Positions 34,617 to 43,984 of a stretch of 64,000 nucleotides of DNA are shown here, one piece after another. Each line of letters begins with the position of its first letter. The first letter of the stretch is position 1. Made by a program: the position numbers and the translations under genes. The stretch is from the NCBI RefSeq assembly GCF_018390575.1, contig NZ_JAHBCJ010000002.1:268811-332810 (forward strand), in the 5' to 3' direction. The notes beneath the pieces are model-generated. The model had not been told where the DNA came from. It saw nothing but the letters and a program-made list of their open reading frames with translations, and ran no database searches. Source of the stretch: Bhargavaea massiliensis. Lineage in GTDB: Bacteria > Bacillota > Bacilli > Bacillales_A > Planococcaceae.

Positions 34617-37600
34617 TGCAACGTGGACGGATGCCCAGTGGCGGGCGATTCATGCCTCGGGCAGCGACTTGCTCGTCTCGGCCGCGGCCGGTTCGGGAAA
34701 GACGGCTGTCCTCATCAACCGCCTGATCGGCAAGGTGACCGATCCGGACGACCCGATTGACGTAGATGAACTTCTTGTCGTGACGTTCACGAATGCGGCT
34801 GCGGCGGAAATGCGTCATCGGATGGCGACGGCACTTGAGGAGGCGATCGAGAAGAACCCATCTTCTTCACGCCTTCGCCGCCAGCTCAGCCTCCTGAACA
34901 AAGCCCAGATTTCGACGCTCCACTCGTTCTGCATGAACATCGTCCGGCAGTATGCCTATGTGCTGGACATTGACCCGGGTTTCCGGATTGCGGATACCGC
35001 GGAGGCGGCCCTGCTCAGGGATGATGTGGTCAGCCGCGTTCTCGAGGAAGCATATGGCTCGGAAAACCCGGAACCGGTGTACCGTCTCGCGGATAGCTTT
35101 ACATCCGACCGTGATGACCAGGCAATCGAAGTACTGATTGACAAACTATATGACTATTCTCGTGTGCACCCGAATCCTCAGGAATGGCTGCGGGACATTC
35201 CGCTACAATATCACCTGCCGCAGGACGCGGACATCGACAGCCTGCGGTTTATAGGGCCATTAAAGGAAGCGATTCGCCATCAGTTGGAAGAGGCGGCATC
35301 GATGGCAGCTGAAGTGGGCCGCATTGCCCGTCTCCCGGACGGTCCGGCGCCCCTTGCCGCAACCGCGGAAGAAGACGGCGCACTGATCGGGGCGCTCCTC
35401 AAAATGATGGAAAGCGGCACATGGGAAGAGGTGTACCATGCCTTTTCCACCATCAAGTGGGCCAAGGCCGGCGCCATCCGCAAAGACAGCTGTGACGAAG
35501 ATTTGGCTGAGCGGGCCAAGAAAAAACGGAATGACATCAAGAAACTCGTCAATGGACTGAAGGAAGCTTACTTTGTCCGTACGCCGGACCGTTTACTGGA
35601 AGAGATGAGGCTCATGGCACCGTTGATGGATACACTTGTCGAACTAACAATCCGTTTCGGCGAGCGGTATGCAGAAGTGAAAAGGAACAGGGGCATCGTC
35701 GACTTTTCAGATCTTGAACACCTGGCACTCGCCATTTTGTCGGAAGAGCGGGATGGCAAGCACGTGCCATCAGAGATCGCCCACGATTTTCGGGAGCGTT
35801 TCCGGGAAGTGCTGGTTGACGAATACCAGGATACGAACCGCCTGCAGGAGACAATCGTCTCGCTCGTCAAAAGCGGAGAAAACGAAGACGGCAACCTGTT
35901 CATGGTGGGTGATGTCAAACAGTCCATATACCGATTCCGCCTGGCCGAGCCGATGCTGTTCCTCGACAAGTATTTGAAATTCAACGGGGAAGCGGACGGC
36001 ACGGGAATGAAAATCGACCTGAACGCCAACTTCCGCAGCCGGAGGGAAGTGCTGGACGCGACCAACTATGTGTTCCGCCAGGTGATGGGTGCTCGTGTCG
36101 GTGAAATCGACTATGACGAAGCCGCGGCACTGAAGCCCGGTGCACCCTATCCGGGTACGGGCCATCCGGCTACGCTGACGATTATCCATGAGGAGCAGGA
36201 AGAAGACGGGGAAGAGACATCCGGACCTGACGAGGAACACAAGCAATCGCAACTGGAAGCAAGGGCCATCATCCGGGAAATCCGGCGGCTGATGGACACA
36301 GGTGCACAGGTGACAGATCCGTGGACCGGAAGCACACGCCCGCTCCGTTACCGGGATATCGTTATCCTCATGCGTTCAATGACCTGGTCCGGCGAGATCG
36401 CAGAAGAGCTGAAGCTTGCCGGCATCCCGGTCTACGCTGAAACGTCCGGCGGCTACTTTGACGCCATTGAAGTAATGATTATGCTGAACACACTCCGAGT
36501 CATCGATAATCCATACCAAGACATCCCGTTCGCATCCGTGCTAAGGGCACCTTTTATCGGGCTCAGTGAAAACGAGCTGGCGAAAATCCGCCTGGCAGCG
36601 CCCGACGAGCCCTACTATGAAGCGCTCAGGCAATACGTCCGGAACGGCATTTCCACAGGCATTCCGCCAGAGACGGAAGAAAAAATCCGACGCTTCTATG
36701 TTCACTTCGAAGAATGGCGGGACCTGGCACGCCGCGGGTCCCTTGCAGACCTGATCTGGCAGGTGTATTTGGATACCCATTACTACGAGATGGCCGGCGC
36801 CATGCCGAACGGCAAGCAGCGCCAGGCCAACCTGCGCGCCCTCCATGACCGGGCGATCCAGTATGAGAGGACGTCCTTCCGGGGGTTGTTCCGATTCTTG
36901 CGCTTTATCGACAGGATGAGGCGGCGCGGTGACGACATGGGGACCGCCAAAGCGGTCGGCGAGCAGGATGACGTCGTCAGGATCATGACAATCCACGCGT
37001 CCAAAGGTCTGGAGTTTCCGCACGTGTTCGTCGCGGGAACAGGGCGGCAGTTCAACAAGATGGACTTTAACCAGCCGTATCTGTTCGACCAGCACTTTGG
37101 CCTCGCTGTCAAGGCTGTGGACCCGGACAACCGCATCCAGTACACGTCACTGCCATTTCTTGCGATCCGTGAAAAAAAGGAGCTCGAAATGAGGGCAGAA
37201 GAGATGCGGGTCCTTTACGTCGCCATGACCCGCGCAAAGGAAGCCCTTTATCTGATCGGCTCTGTGAAGGATCTGGACGCAGTAATCATGAAGTGGCAGG
37301 AGGGCCAACTTGCCCCGGGCGATCGGCTCCCTGAGTACATTCGCTCGCGGGCAGCAGGCTATCTGGACTGGATCGGCCCTGCAGTGGCGCGACATCGGGC
37401 TTTTGCCCCGCATGGAATGATACCGGGCGGGCAGCTGGCCGATGACGAATCAGTCTGGAATATCGAGTTCCTTACGCCTTCCGATTTATCGGCCGAGAAC
37501 GAGCCGGCTGCGGAAATTGCAGCGGAAACAGACTTGCCTGTTGATCTGCCGGACAATGGGGCGGAGGAAGAGGTGCTCAGCCGGTTCACCGCTTCTTATC

Positions 37601-38310
37601 TGCACAGCGCATCTGTCGGGAAGCGCTCGAAGCAGTCGGTCAGCGATGTAAAACGGATGTGGCTACTGGAAAATGCGGAAGAACCGGATCCGTTCATGAC
37701 CCGTTCAGATGAAATCCGGCCGATGTACATGCATGACCGTCCGGAATTCATGCAGGAGCGGACACTGACAGCTGCGGAAATCGGGACGGCGATGCACACG
37801 ATCATGCAGCATATCGATCTGGCCCGGCCTCAGACAGTGCGGGATGTGCAGAACCTGATCACCGAGCTTATCCGCCGGGAACTCATCACCGATGAAGAAG
37901 CAAGGGAAGTGGATGCGGCTGCCATTGCGCGTTTTTTCGGGACGCCGATCTACGAACGCATCAGGAAATCTCACGATGTCCGCCGGGAATTGCCGTTCAC
38001 GTACGGGCTTGATGCTGGAGACGGAGACAGGCAGATCCTGCAGGGGATCATCGACTGTCTGTTTCGGGAAAAAGACGGCTGGGTCCTGCTCGATTATAAA
38101 ACCGACCGAACGGGCATGTTCCGATCAGAGGCAGCGCTTGAGTCTGCGATGGCCGAGCGCTATGGCGTGCAGCTTTCGCTCTACGCGCGGGCAATCGGGG
38201 ACATCCTCGACATCAACATCAAAGAAAAGCTCCTGTACCTGTTTGACGGGGAAAGAGTACTGACCATCCGGGGGGATCATTTTGCCGACACTGAAACCGA
38301 CCGCATCTAA
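34591..38310 (+). CDS. addA: Helicase-nuclease AddA subunit
   Basis: UvrD/Rep-type 3'-5' helicase plus RecB-like nuclease, partner of AddB. Of 1239 residues, the N-terminal part has the Q motif ATWTDAQWRAIHASG and Walker A VSAAAGSGKTAVLI near residue 30. The DEYQDTN Walker B is near residue 410. Motif V/VI elements include TIHASKGLEFPHVF and VLYVAMTRAKEALYL. The C-terminal nuclease carries GTAMHTIMQHID and WVLLDYKTDR. AAGGAGG lies ten bases before the ATG within the end of addB. sbcDC, which follows addA in B. subtilis, is absent here. Confidence 0.98.
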   Translation: MKIPAKPVDATWTDAQWRAIHASGSDLLVSAAAGSGKTAVLINRLIGKVTDPDDPIDVDELLVVTFTNAAAAEMRHRMATALEEAIEKNPSSSRLRRQLSLLNKAQISTLHSFCMNIVRQYAYVLDIDPGFRIADTAEAALLRDDVVSRVLEEAYGSENPEPVYRLADSFTSDRDDQAIEVLIDKLYDYSRVHPNPQEWLRDIPLQYHLPQDADIDSLRFIGPLKEAIRHQLEEAASMAAEVGRIARLPDGPAPLAATAEEDGALIGALLKMMESGTWEEVYHAFSTIKWAKAGAIRKDSCDEDLAERAKKKRNDIKKLVNGLKEAYFVRTPDRLLEEMRLMAPLMDTLVELTIRFGERYAEVKRNRGIVDFSDLEHLALAILSEERDGKHVPSEIAHDFRERFREVLVDEYQDTNRLQETIVSLVKSGENEDGNLFMVGDVKQSIYRFRLAEPMLFLDKYLKFNGEADGTGMKIDLNANFRSRREVLDATNYVFRQVMGARVGEIDYDEAAALKPGAPYPGTGHPATLTIIHEEQEEDGEETSGPDEEHKQSQLEARAIIREIRRLMDTGAQVTDPWTGSTRPLRYRDIVILMRSMTWSGEIAEELKLAGIPVYAETSGGYFDAIEVMIMLNTLRVIDNPYQDIPFASVLRAPFIGLSENELAKIRLAAPDEPYYEALRQYVRNGISTGIPPETEEKIRRFYVHFEEWRDLARRGSLADLIWQVYLDTHYYEMAGAMPNGKQRQANLRALHDRAIQYERTSFRGLFRFLRFIDRMRRRGDDMGTAKAVGEQDDVVRIMTIHASKGLEFPHVFVAGTGRQFNKMDFNQPYLFDQHFGLAVKAVDPDNRIQYTSLPFLAIREKKELEMRAEEMRVLYVAMTRAKEALYLIGSVKDLDAVIMKWQEGQLAPGDRLPEYIRSRAAGYLDWIGPAVARHRAFAPHGMIPGGQLADDESVWNIEFLTPSDLSAENEPAAEIAAETDLPVDLPDNGAEEEVLSRFTASYLHSASVGKRSKQSVSDVKRMWLLENAEEPDPFMTRSDEIRPMYMHDRPEFMQERTLTAAEIGTAMHTIMQHIDLARPQTVRDVQNLITELIRRELITDEEAREVDAAAIARFFGTPIYERIRKSHDVRRELPFTYGLDAGDGDRQILQGIIDCLFREKDGWVLLDYKTDRTGMFRSEAALESAMAERYGVQLSLYARAIGDILDINIKEKLLYLFDGERVLTIRGDHFADTETDRI

Positions 38311-39442
38311 TGAACGGATTGCAGCTCTTGATTATCTGAGAGGGTTCGCCCTGCTCGGGATCTTCATTGCGAACATGCTGTTTTTCCATACACCCTATGT
38401 CTATATCGATCCGTTTACCTGGTTCAGGTCGCTCAGTGACGAGGTATCCCATATGTGGGTGGACATCCTGTTCCAAAGCAGCTTTTATCCGCTGTTTGCG
38501 ATGCTGTTCGGCTATGGGATGAACATGCAGTATGAAAAGGCCGTCCGGCTCGGGAAGCCATTTGTGCCGACCGCAGCAAAAAGGATGGGAATCCTCCTGC
38601 TTTTCGGAATCGTACATGCCTTCCTCATCTGGCCGGGTGATATCCTGATCACCTATGCCCTGATGGGGCTGATCTTCATGTGGATGCTGCGGCTTCCATC
38701 GGCAATACTCGCGGCGATCGGCGCGGTCGTCTATATCGTTCCGATGGCGTTGCTCACGCTCCTGACTTTCATTGGAGAAAAGCTTGATCCGGAAGGAATC
38801 ATGGGAGCCTATGTCGACATTACCAACGTCAACAGGTCCATTGAAGCATACGGCGGCGGAACCTTTGGGGAAGTGACTGCGCAGCGAGCCGCTGACTGGA
38901 TGTTCATGAATATGGCTTCGATTCCGATGGCGCTGTTCATGATTCTGCCGCTTTTCATGTTCGGAGCAGCTGCAGGCAAATCCCGCTTGATCGAAAAAGC
39001 TTCTGACAAATGGAAAAAGTGGATTCTGCCGGCGATTTTGTTCACGGCTGCCGGGCTGGCACTTAAGTCGCTGCCGTATTTCACCGATCTGCGCTACACT
39101 TCACAGATGTTGCAGGATTCGTTCGGCGGGCCGATCCTGACAGTCGGTTATGTCGGATTCATCCTTCTGTTCCTGCAGTCGGGGCTCGTCCGGAAAGTGT
39201 TCCATCCGGTCGCATCCGCGGGACGGATGTCGCTTACCGTGTATCTCACGCAGTCGATTATCGCAACCCTGATCTTCTATTCATATGGACTCGGATATTA
39301 CGGCAAGTTGCCGGTGTCACTCGGGACCTGGCTGGCTGTGGCCATCTTCGCAATCCAGTGTATTCTCGCCGACTTATATTTCCAGAAATTCAGGCTGGGG
39401 CCGTTCGAACACATCTGGCGCAGGCTGACTTACGGGAAATGA
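38282..39442 (+). CDS. DUF418 family membrane protein (YeiB-like)
   Basis: Encodes 386 residues with about ten membrane segments. The family start ERIAALDYLRGFALLGIFIANM is clear, as are FYPLFAMLFGYGM near residue 78 and the C-terminal DUF418 block (GRMSLTVYLTQSIIATLIFY near residue 315). The start is TTG at 38282 behind GGGGGGATC, inside the last 29 bases of addA, so translation is probably coupled to addA. Function is unknown; relatives are sometimes placed with acyltransferase-like membrane proteins. Confidence 0.88.
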   Translation: MPTLKPTASNERIAALDYLRGFALLGIFIANMLFFHTPYVYIDPFTWFRSLSDEVSHMWVDILFQSSFYPLFAMLFGYGMNMQYEKAVRLGKPFVPTAAKRMGILLLFGIVHAFLIWPGDILITYALMGLIFMWMLRLPSAILAAIGAVVYIVPMALLTLLTFIGEKLDPEGIMGAYVDITNVNRSIEAYGGGTFGEVTAQRAADWMFMNMASIPMALFMILPLFMFGAAAGKSRLIEKASDKWKKWILPAILFTAAGLALKSLPYFTDLRYTSQMLQDSFGGPILTVGYVGFILLFLQSGLVRKVFHPVASAGRMSLTVYLTQSIIATLIFYSYGLGYYGKLPVSLGTWLAVAIFAIQCILADLYFQKFRLGPFEHIWRRLTYGK

Positions 39443-39521
39443 CGAAATATAAAGGATTCCGCGGAGATCTGTCGTAACTAATGAAGTACAACCAACCCAG
39501 AATAGAAAGGATGGCGTCAAG

Positions 39522-40424
39522 ATGAAACTGTTATCGTTCCGGTTTGAAGGGAAACTGCGCTTCGGCCCCAAAGTGAAAAAGGAGGAGGCCGTTTGGGACC
39601 TGGCGGCAATCCGTGAAGAACTGGGTGAAGGGGAATCTTTCCCGACGCATATCATCGACGGCATCGCGGAAGGCCATGAGTTCGTTGAAGGGATCCGCCG
39701 GCTGGTCGAGCGCGCGGAAGCCTCCGGCGATCCCGAATCCTATAAACGCGGATTCGGCGAAATCGAATGGACAGCGCCGATTCCCCGAACGCCGAAAAAC
39801 GTCATCTGTATCGGAAAGAACTACGCTGACCACGTCACCGAGATGGGCGGTGACCGCCCGCCGGAAAAACTGGTCGTCTTTACAAAGGCACCGACGGCCA
39901 TTGCGGCGGATGAAGAGGAATTGCCGGCCCATGAAAATATCACGGAAAGCCTGGACTACGAAGGCGAACTGGCGATTGTCATCGGAAAGGGCGGGCGGAA
40001 TATCCAGAAGGCGCTTGCCTACGATCACATTTTTGGATACACAATCGCCAATGACATCACCGCGCGTGACGTACAGGCAGCACACGTGCAATTCTTTCTC
40101 GGGAAAAGCCTAGACAAATCGTGTCCGATGGGACCGTACCTTGTCACAAAAGATGAGATTCCGGAACCTCAGAACCTGTCGCTCGTGACGAAAGTCAACG
40201 GGAAAGTCCGCCAGAACGGCAACACGAAAGATATGATCTTCCCGATTGATGAATTGATCGCACAGGTCTCCCTTTACGTCACGCTCGAACCTGGCGACGT
40301 CATCCTGACCGGGACGCCTTCTGGGGTCGGCAAAGGGATGAATCCGCCGTCTTTCATCAAGCCGGGCGACACGGTAAAGGTATCGATCGAGGGAATCGGG
40401 ACCCTGTCGAATACATTTGCCTGA
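39522..40424 (+). CDS. yisK: Fumarylacetoacetate hydrolase family protein (YisK-like)
   Basis: Cytosolic protein of 300 residues. Residues 1-70 are the N-terminal extension; the FAH domain follows with VICIGKNYADHVTEMG near residue 93 and the metal-ligand glutamates in SLDYEGELAIVIGK near residue 145. NDITARDVQ, KSLDKSCPMGPYLV and ILTGTPSGVGKGM complete it. B. subtilis YisK is an oxaloacetate decarboxylase that also interacts with the cytoskeletal protein Mbl. It stands beside yisL as in B. subtilis. AAAGGATGG precedes the ATG. Confidence 0.92.
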   Translation: MKLLSFRFEGKLRFGPKVKKEEAVWDLAAIREELGEGESFPTHIIDGIAEGHEFVEGIRRLVERAEASGDPESYKRGFGEIEWTAPIPRTPKNVICIGKNYADHVTEMGGDRPPEKLVVFTKAPTAIAADEEELPAHENITESLDYEGELAIVIGKGGRNIQKALAYDHIFGYTIANDITARDVQAAHVQFFLGKSLDKSCPMGPYLVTKDEIPEPQNLSLVTKVNGKVRQNGNTKDMIFPIDELIAQVSLYVTLEPGDVILTGTPSGVGKGMNPPSFIKPGDTVKVSIEGIGTLSNTFA

Positions 40425-40496
40425 CCCTCCCGCGTGATTGCCGATGCCGGCTTATGGTAGGATAAGAGGGCAATCATAGAAAATGAGGTGGAATAG

Positions 40497-40868
40497 TTGG
40501 GCGTCTTTACGGATACGACACATCTGCACATCTTCACCTGGGTCGTTGCGGTCATTCTTTTCCTGGTGGCAACGGTCATGGCGAAAGGGAGCAAGGGACG
40601 CAAGATCGTTCATATGATTCTCCGTCTCTTCTACATCCTGGTCATTGTAAGCGGGGCTTTCCTGTTCTTCGCTTGGTCCAGCGCTGATGCGGCCATGTAC
40701 GGGGTCAAGTTCCTGCTTGGCATTTTGACAGTCGGATTCATGGAGATGGTGCTTGTCCGCCAGAACAATGACAAGCCGACCACCGTCTTCTGGGTGCTGT
40801 TCTTCATCAGCTTCCTGGCGACGATGTTCATCGGTTTGAGCCTGCCAGTCGGCATGGACTTTTTCTGA
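40497..40868 (+). CDS. yisL: YisL family membrane protein (UPF0344/DUF1516)
   Basis: Encodes 123 residues with four membrane segments. It begins THLHIFTWVVAVILFLVA after a short lead and contains KIVHMILRLFYILVIVSGA, both typical of YisL. The start is TTG at 40497 with GAGGTGG upstream. Function is unknown. Pairing with yisK matches B. subtilis. Confidence 0.88.
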   Translation: MGVFTDTTHLHIFTWVVAVILFLVATVMAKGSKGRKIVHMILRLFYILVIVSGAFLFFAWSSADAAMYGVKFLLGILTVGFMEMVLVRQNNDKPTTVFWVLFFISFLATMFIGLSLPVGMDFF

Positions 40869-40875
40869 TCGGACA

Positions 40876-40920
40876 AAAAGCCGGAAACGGGTCTTCGGAC
40901 CGGTTTCCGGCTTTTCTATT
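40876..40920 (+). terminator. Rho-independent terminator after yisL
   Basis: An 18-bp stem with one mismatch (40876-40893 with 40898-40915), a TTCG tetraloop, and a T-rich tail. Confidence 0.92.
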
Positions 40921-41126
40921 TGTCATGATGAAATTCGGATTCATGTAGACTGTTGATCATCTCGAGTAAACCGTTGATGATCTTCAGCCAGCCCCCACCC
41001 AATATCGCCGATTTCACATTTTTGCCCTATTTCAACGGGTTTTCATCTTCCGGTTTTCCAAACGGGTCGCCGGGTCTTGTATGGAATGATAAAATAACGG
41101 TTGATGGAACAAGGAGTGACGATAAC

Positions 41127-42578
41127 GTGTTCAAGAAAACAGTTGCCGCAATCGGTGCGGCTTTATTGTTCGGGTCCGCCGCGCTGCCGGCAGTCTCTGC
41201 GGAGGATCGGACGGCCCTGGATGAAAGCATTTATGATACCCTCGTCGACCGGTTCTACAACGGGTCGACAAAAAATGACCAAGGGGCCAACCCGACCGAT
41301 AACTCCGGGTTTAACGGTGGTGACTTTGCCGGCCTCCAGGATAAGTTGAAGTATATCCAAGACATGGGATTCACGGCTGTTTCGATTGGCCCTATTTTTG
41401 AGACGGCCACTTATGACGGCAGTGCCGTTCTCAGCTACAGCACCATTGAAGACCGCTTCGGGACGGACGACGAGCTGATGGATATGATTTTGGCTTATCA
41501 CAAAGCCGATATGGCAGTCTTTGCGGACTTCCCGCTGGGCGATGTCAGTCCGGATCATGAGTGGGCAGATCAGGAGGGATGGGCCGTTCTTTCTGAAGAC
41601 GGTGAATCAATTAACTGGGACCTCGGCAATCAAGACGTGCAGGACGCGCTGATTGACGCGGCCGTTTCGTTTGCAGATAAGACAGGGGTCGATGGCATCC
41701 GGCTGACAAACTTCGGCGATGCCGACACAGCGTTTATTGACAGGATGATCGCTGAGCTTAAAAAAGCATCCCCTGAGCTGACGGTATTCTCGGATGCACC
41801 GTCCGAAGCTGAGTTCGATATGAGTTATGATCAGGATGTCATGGAAGCGCTCCGGTCGGCATTCGCCGAAATGGACCCTGATTCTTCCGGTATCAACAAA
41901 CTTGAACTGACGGACCCTCCGACCATGCTGGCTTTCGACGACCTGAACACCGTCAGGTTCACGACTGAAATGGTGGACAGGAACATGTTCCCCCCGACGC
42001 GTTGGAAGGTTGCAGCAACCGCACTCTTTACGCTGCCAGGCGTGCCGGTGATGACTTACGGCTCCGAAATTGCGGTAACGGGCAAGGAAGCCCCCGGAAC
42101 GCACCCGCTCCACAACTTCAAGACCGATGAGGAACTGAAGGAATACATTGCCGATGTGAACAGCATCCGGAACCAATCCGAAGCGCTGCGCACAGGCGAT
42201 TTCAAGCTCTTGCACAACGAGGATGGCCTGCTTGCATATGAGCGATCCAATCAAGAAGAGACATGGGTCATCGTAGTCAACAACACAAGTGAAACACAGC
42301 GTGTCGACCTGACAGAAGAGGATATCGGGGAAGGGAAAAGGCTGCGGGCGCTGATCGACAATAACCTGGTCAGCCAGGCGGACAGCGGTGAATACCGGCT
42401 TGTCCTTGACAGGGAAACCGCCGACCTGTTCATCGTCGAAGAAGACACCGGCCTCAATATTCCTTATATCATTGCCGCAATCCTCGTCTACACCACGTTC
42501 ATCGGATTCATTTACATGGTCTGGAGAAAAGGGAAACAGCGGGCCCAAGACGGGAAAGCAGGGAAGCCAAAAGCATAA
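41127..42578 (+). CDS. Membrane-anchored alpha-amylase-like (GH13) protein lacking catalytic residues
   Basis: The 483-residue product has a signal peptide (residues about 1-24, ending ALPAVSA), a GH13-type barrel (IYDTLVDRFYNG near residue 32, GGDFAGLQDKLKYIQDMGFTA, GPIFE), a small beta domain, and a C-terminal membrane segment (about 444-465) with a basic tail. The four GH13 regions are recognisable but degraded. The expected Asn-His of region I reads Gly-Asp (ADFPLGD), the nucleophile Asp of region II is Thr (GIRLT), the acid Glu is Asp (VFSDA), and the His-Asp of region IV is Leu-Asn (DDLNTVRF). It is therefore probably a pseudoenzyme, a carbohydrate-binding or scaffold protein outside the cell. 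Start is GTG at 41127, ten bases after AAGGAG. Confidence 0.88.
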   Translation: MFKKTVAAIGAALLFGSAALPAVSAEDRTALDESIYDTLVDRFYNGSTKNDQGANPTDNSGFNGGDFAGLQDKLKYIQDMGFTAVSIGPIFETATYDGSAVLSYSTIEDRFGTDDELMDMILAYHKADMAVFADFPLGDVSPDHEWADQEGWAVLSEDGESINWDLGNQDVQDALIDAAVSFADKTGVDGIRLTNFGDADTAFIDRMIAELKKASPELTVFSDAPSEAEFDMSYDQDVMEALRSAFAEMDPDSSGINKLELTDPPTMLAFDDLNTVRFTTEMVDRNMFPPTRWKVAATALFTLPGVPVMTYGSEIAVTGKEAPGTHPLHNFKTDEELKEYIADVNSIRNQSEALRTGDFKLLHNEDGLLAYERSNQEETWVIVVNNTSETQRVDLTEEDIGEGKRLRALIDNNLVSQADSGEYRLVLDRETADLFIVEEDTGLNIPYIIAAILVYTTFIGFIYMVWRKGKQRAQDGKAGKPKA

Positions 42579-42585
42579 TTTAATG

Positions 42586-42627
42586 AACGAGACCGCCATC
42601 CGATTTGGAAGGCGGTCTCGTTTTTAT
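42586..42627 (+). terminator. Rho-independent terminator after the GH13-like gene, probably two-way
   Basis: A perfect 12-bp stem (42586-42597 with 42611-42622) is followed by T5. The minus strand tail is weaker, but the stop of the convergent cdr gene is directly adjacent at 42627. Confidence 0.88.
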
Positions 42628-43964
42628 TATTTTCCTGATCTCATCGCCCGATACCCGATCATATTGATGGGGTCTTTAGGCGATCCGTAAGGAGGGGCAT
42701 ACGCTGTTTCAATGGCGGACAAGTCATCGACGGTGAGGCCGCCGCGGATTGCAGTTGCAATCACATCGATTCGTTTGTCAGCCCCTTTTTCACCGACTGC
42801 CTGCGCGCCGTAGATGGCACGCGTGTCCGGATCATAGTGGACTTTCAGGACTAGCTTGCCGCTGTCGGGGTAGTAGCCGGCGTTCGACCGGCTTTTGTGG
42901 ACAACAGTTTCATAATTCAAGCCTTCTTTTTTAAGCATCTTCTCAGTCATGCCGGTCATTCCTGCAGTGAGGTCAAACAGTTTTGTGATTGATGTGCCGA
43001 GCAGCCCGTCCATTTCCGTGTCGCCGCCCGCCAGATGGTTGGCAACGATGAAAGCGGCACGGTGTGCAGGCCAGGAAAGCGGAACGCGTTTCGGCTTGCC
43101 GGTAAACCAGTCCCGGCCCTCCGCCGCGTCTCCGATTGCGTAGATGTCCGGATCGCTCGTCCTCATGAACGTATCAGTTGCGATTCCCCCGGTCGGCCCG
43201 ATCTCAAGCCCGGCCTCCTTGGCAAGAAAGGTATTCGGCTCAAGGCCGACGGCGGTCGCAATGAAGTCCGCTTCCATTTCAGTGCCGTCATCGAGCGTGA
43301 CAGTCCTGCCCTCGATCATTTTAAGCTCTCGCCCAAGGTGGAGAGTGACGCCATTACGCTTCATTTCTTCTGCGAGCAGTTCAGACATGTCCTCATCTCC
43401 GATCGGCATGACATGGTCATTATGCTCGATCAGGGCGGTCTGGATGCCCCGGTGACGGAAGTTTTCGGCGAGTTCCACACCGATGAACCCGCCGCCGATG
43501 ACCACACAGGAGGCCGGCTGCTGTTCGTCAAGGAAGGTCCCGAACTGCCCCAGATCGCCAAAGTGGCGGAGCGTAAACAGCGGAATGCCGGGTTTTCCCG
43601 GCACGGATGGTTTGCGAGCCCGCCCACCGGGAGAAAGGATGAGCTTGTCGTACGGCAGAATTTCCGTTTTGCCAGTTTCCATATTGCAGATGTGTACTTT
43701 TTTAGCGGCCCGGTCGATCTTTGTGGCTTCGTGAAGGAGGCGCACATCAATGGACTTTTTTTCTTCGAAACCTTCCGGAGTGGCATGGACGAGGTCATCC
43801 GGGCTGTCGATCAACCCGCCAAGCACATAGGGCATCCCGCATGTGGCAAATCCGAGTTCCGTATCTTTTCCGATCAGCGTGATATGGGCATCCGGCAAAA
43901 AGCGGCGGATTTGAGAAGAAACGGTCGCCCCTCCGGCGACCGCTCCGATGACGACGATTTTCAT
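42627..43964 (-). CDS. cdr: CoA-disulfide reductase-type FAD/NAD(P)H oxidoreductase
   Basis: Cytosolic flavoprotein of 445 residues that reduces CoA disulfide or a similar low-molecular-weight disulfide. The FAD-binding start is VVIGAVAGGATVSSQIRR. The single active cysteine is Cys42 in FATCGMPYVLGG. The NAD-binding motif is VVIGGGFIGVELAENF near residue 153, and the second FAD motif is DIYAIGDAAEG near residue 275. The C-terminal dimer domain ends AYAPPYGSPKDPINMIGY, typical of CoA-disulfide reductases and NADH oxidases of this group. AAGGATG precedes the ATG. It is the last gene of a three-gene minus-strand operon. Confidence 0.9.
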   Translation of the reverse strand: MKIVVIGAVAGGATVSSQIRRFLPDAHITLIGKDTELGFATCGMPYVLGGLIDSPDDLVHATPEGFEEKKSIDVRLLHEATKIDRAAKKVHICNMETGKTEILPYDKLILSPGGRARKPSVPGKPGIPLFTLRHFGDLGQFGTFLDEQQPASCVVIGGGFIGVELAENFRHRGIQTALIEHNDHVMPIGDEDMSELLAEEMKRNGVTLHLGRELKMIEGRTVTLDDGTEMEADFIATAVGLEPNTFLAKEAGLEIGPTGGIATDTFMRTSDPDIYAIGDAAEGRDWFTGKPKRVPLSWPAHRAAFIVANHLAGGDTEMDGLLGTSITKLFDLTAGMTGMTEKMLKKEGLNYETVVHKSRSNAGYYPDSGKLVLKVHYDPDTRAIYGAQAVGEKGADKRIDVIATAIRGGLTVDDLSAIETAYAPPYGSPKDPINMIGYRAMRSGK

Positions 43965-43984
43965 GCTATCATCCTTTCTGGATT

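Noticed and set aside
34561-34818. 85-codon minus frame at the addB-addA junction
   Set aside because: It lies wholly across the overlap of two certain genes and has no start signal.
40953-41126. N-terminal extension of the GH13-like protein
   Set aside because: A ribosome site and signal peptide place the start at GTG 41127; the upstream part has no family pattern.
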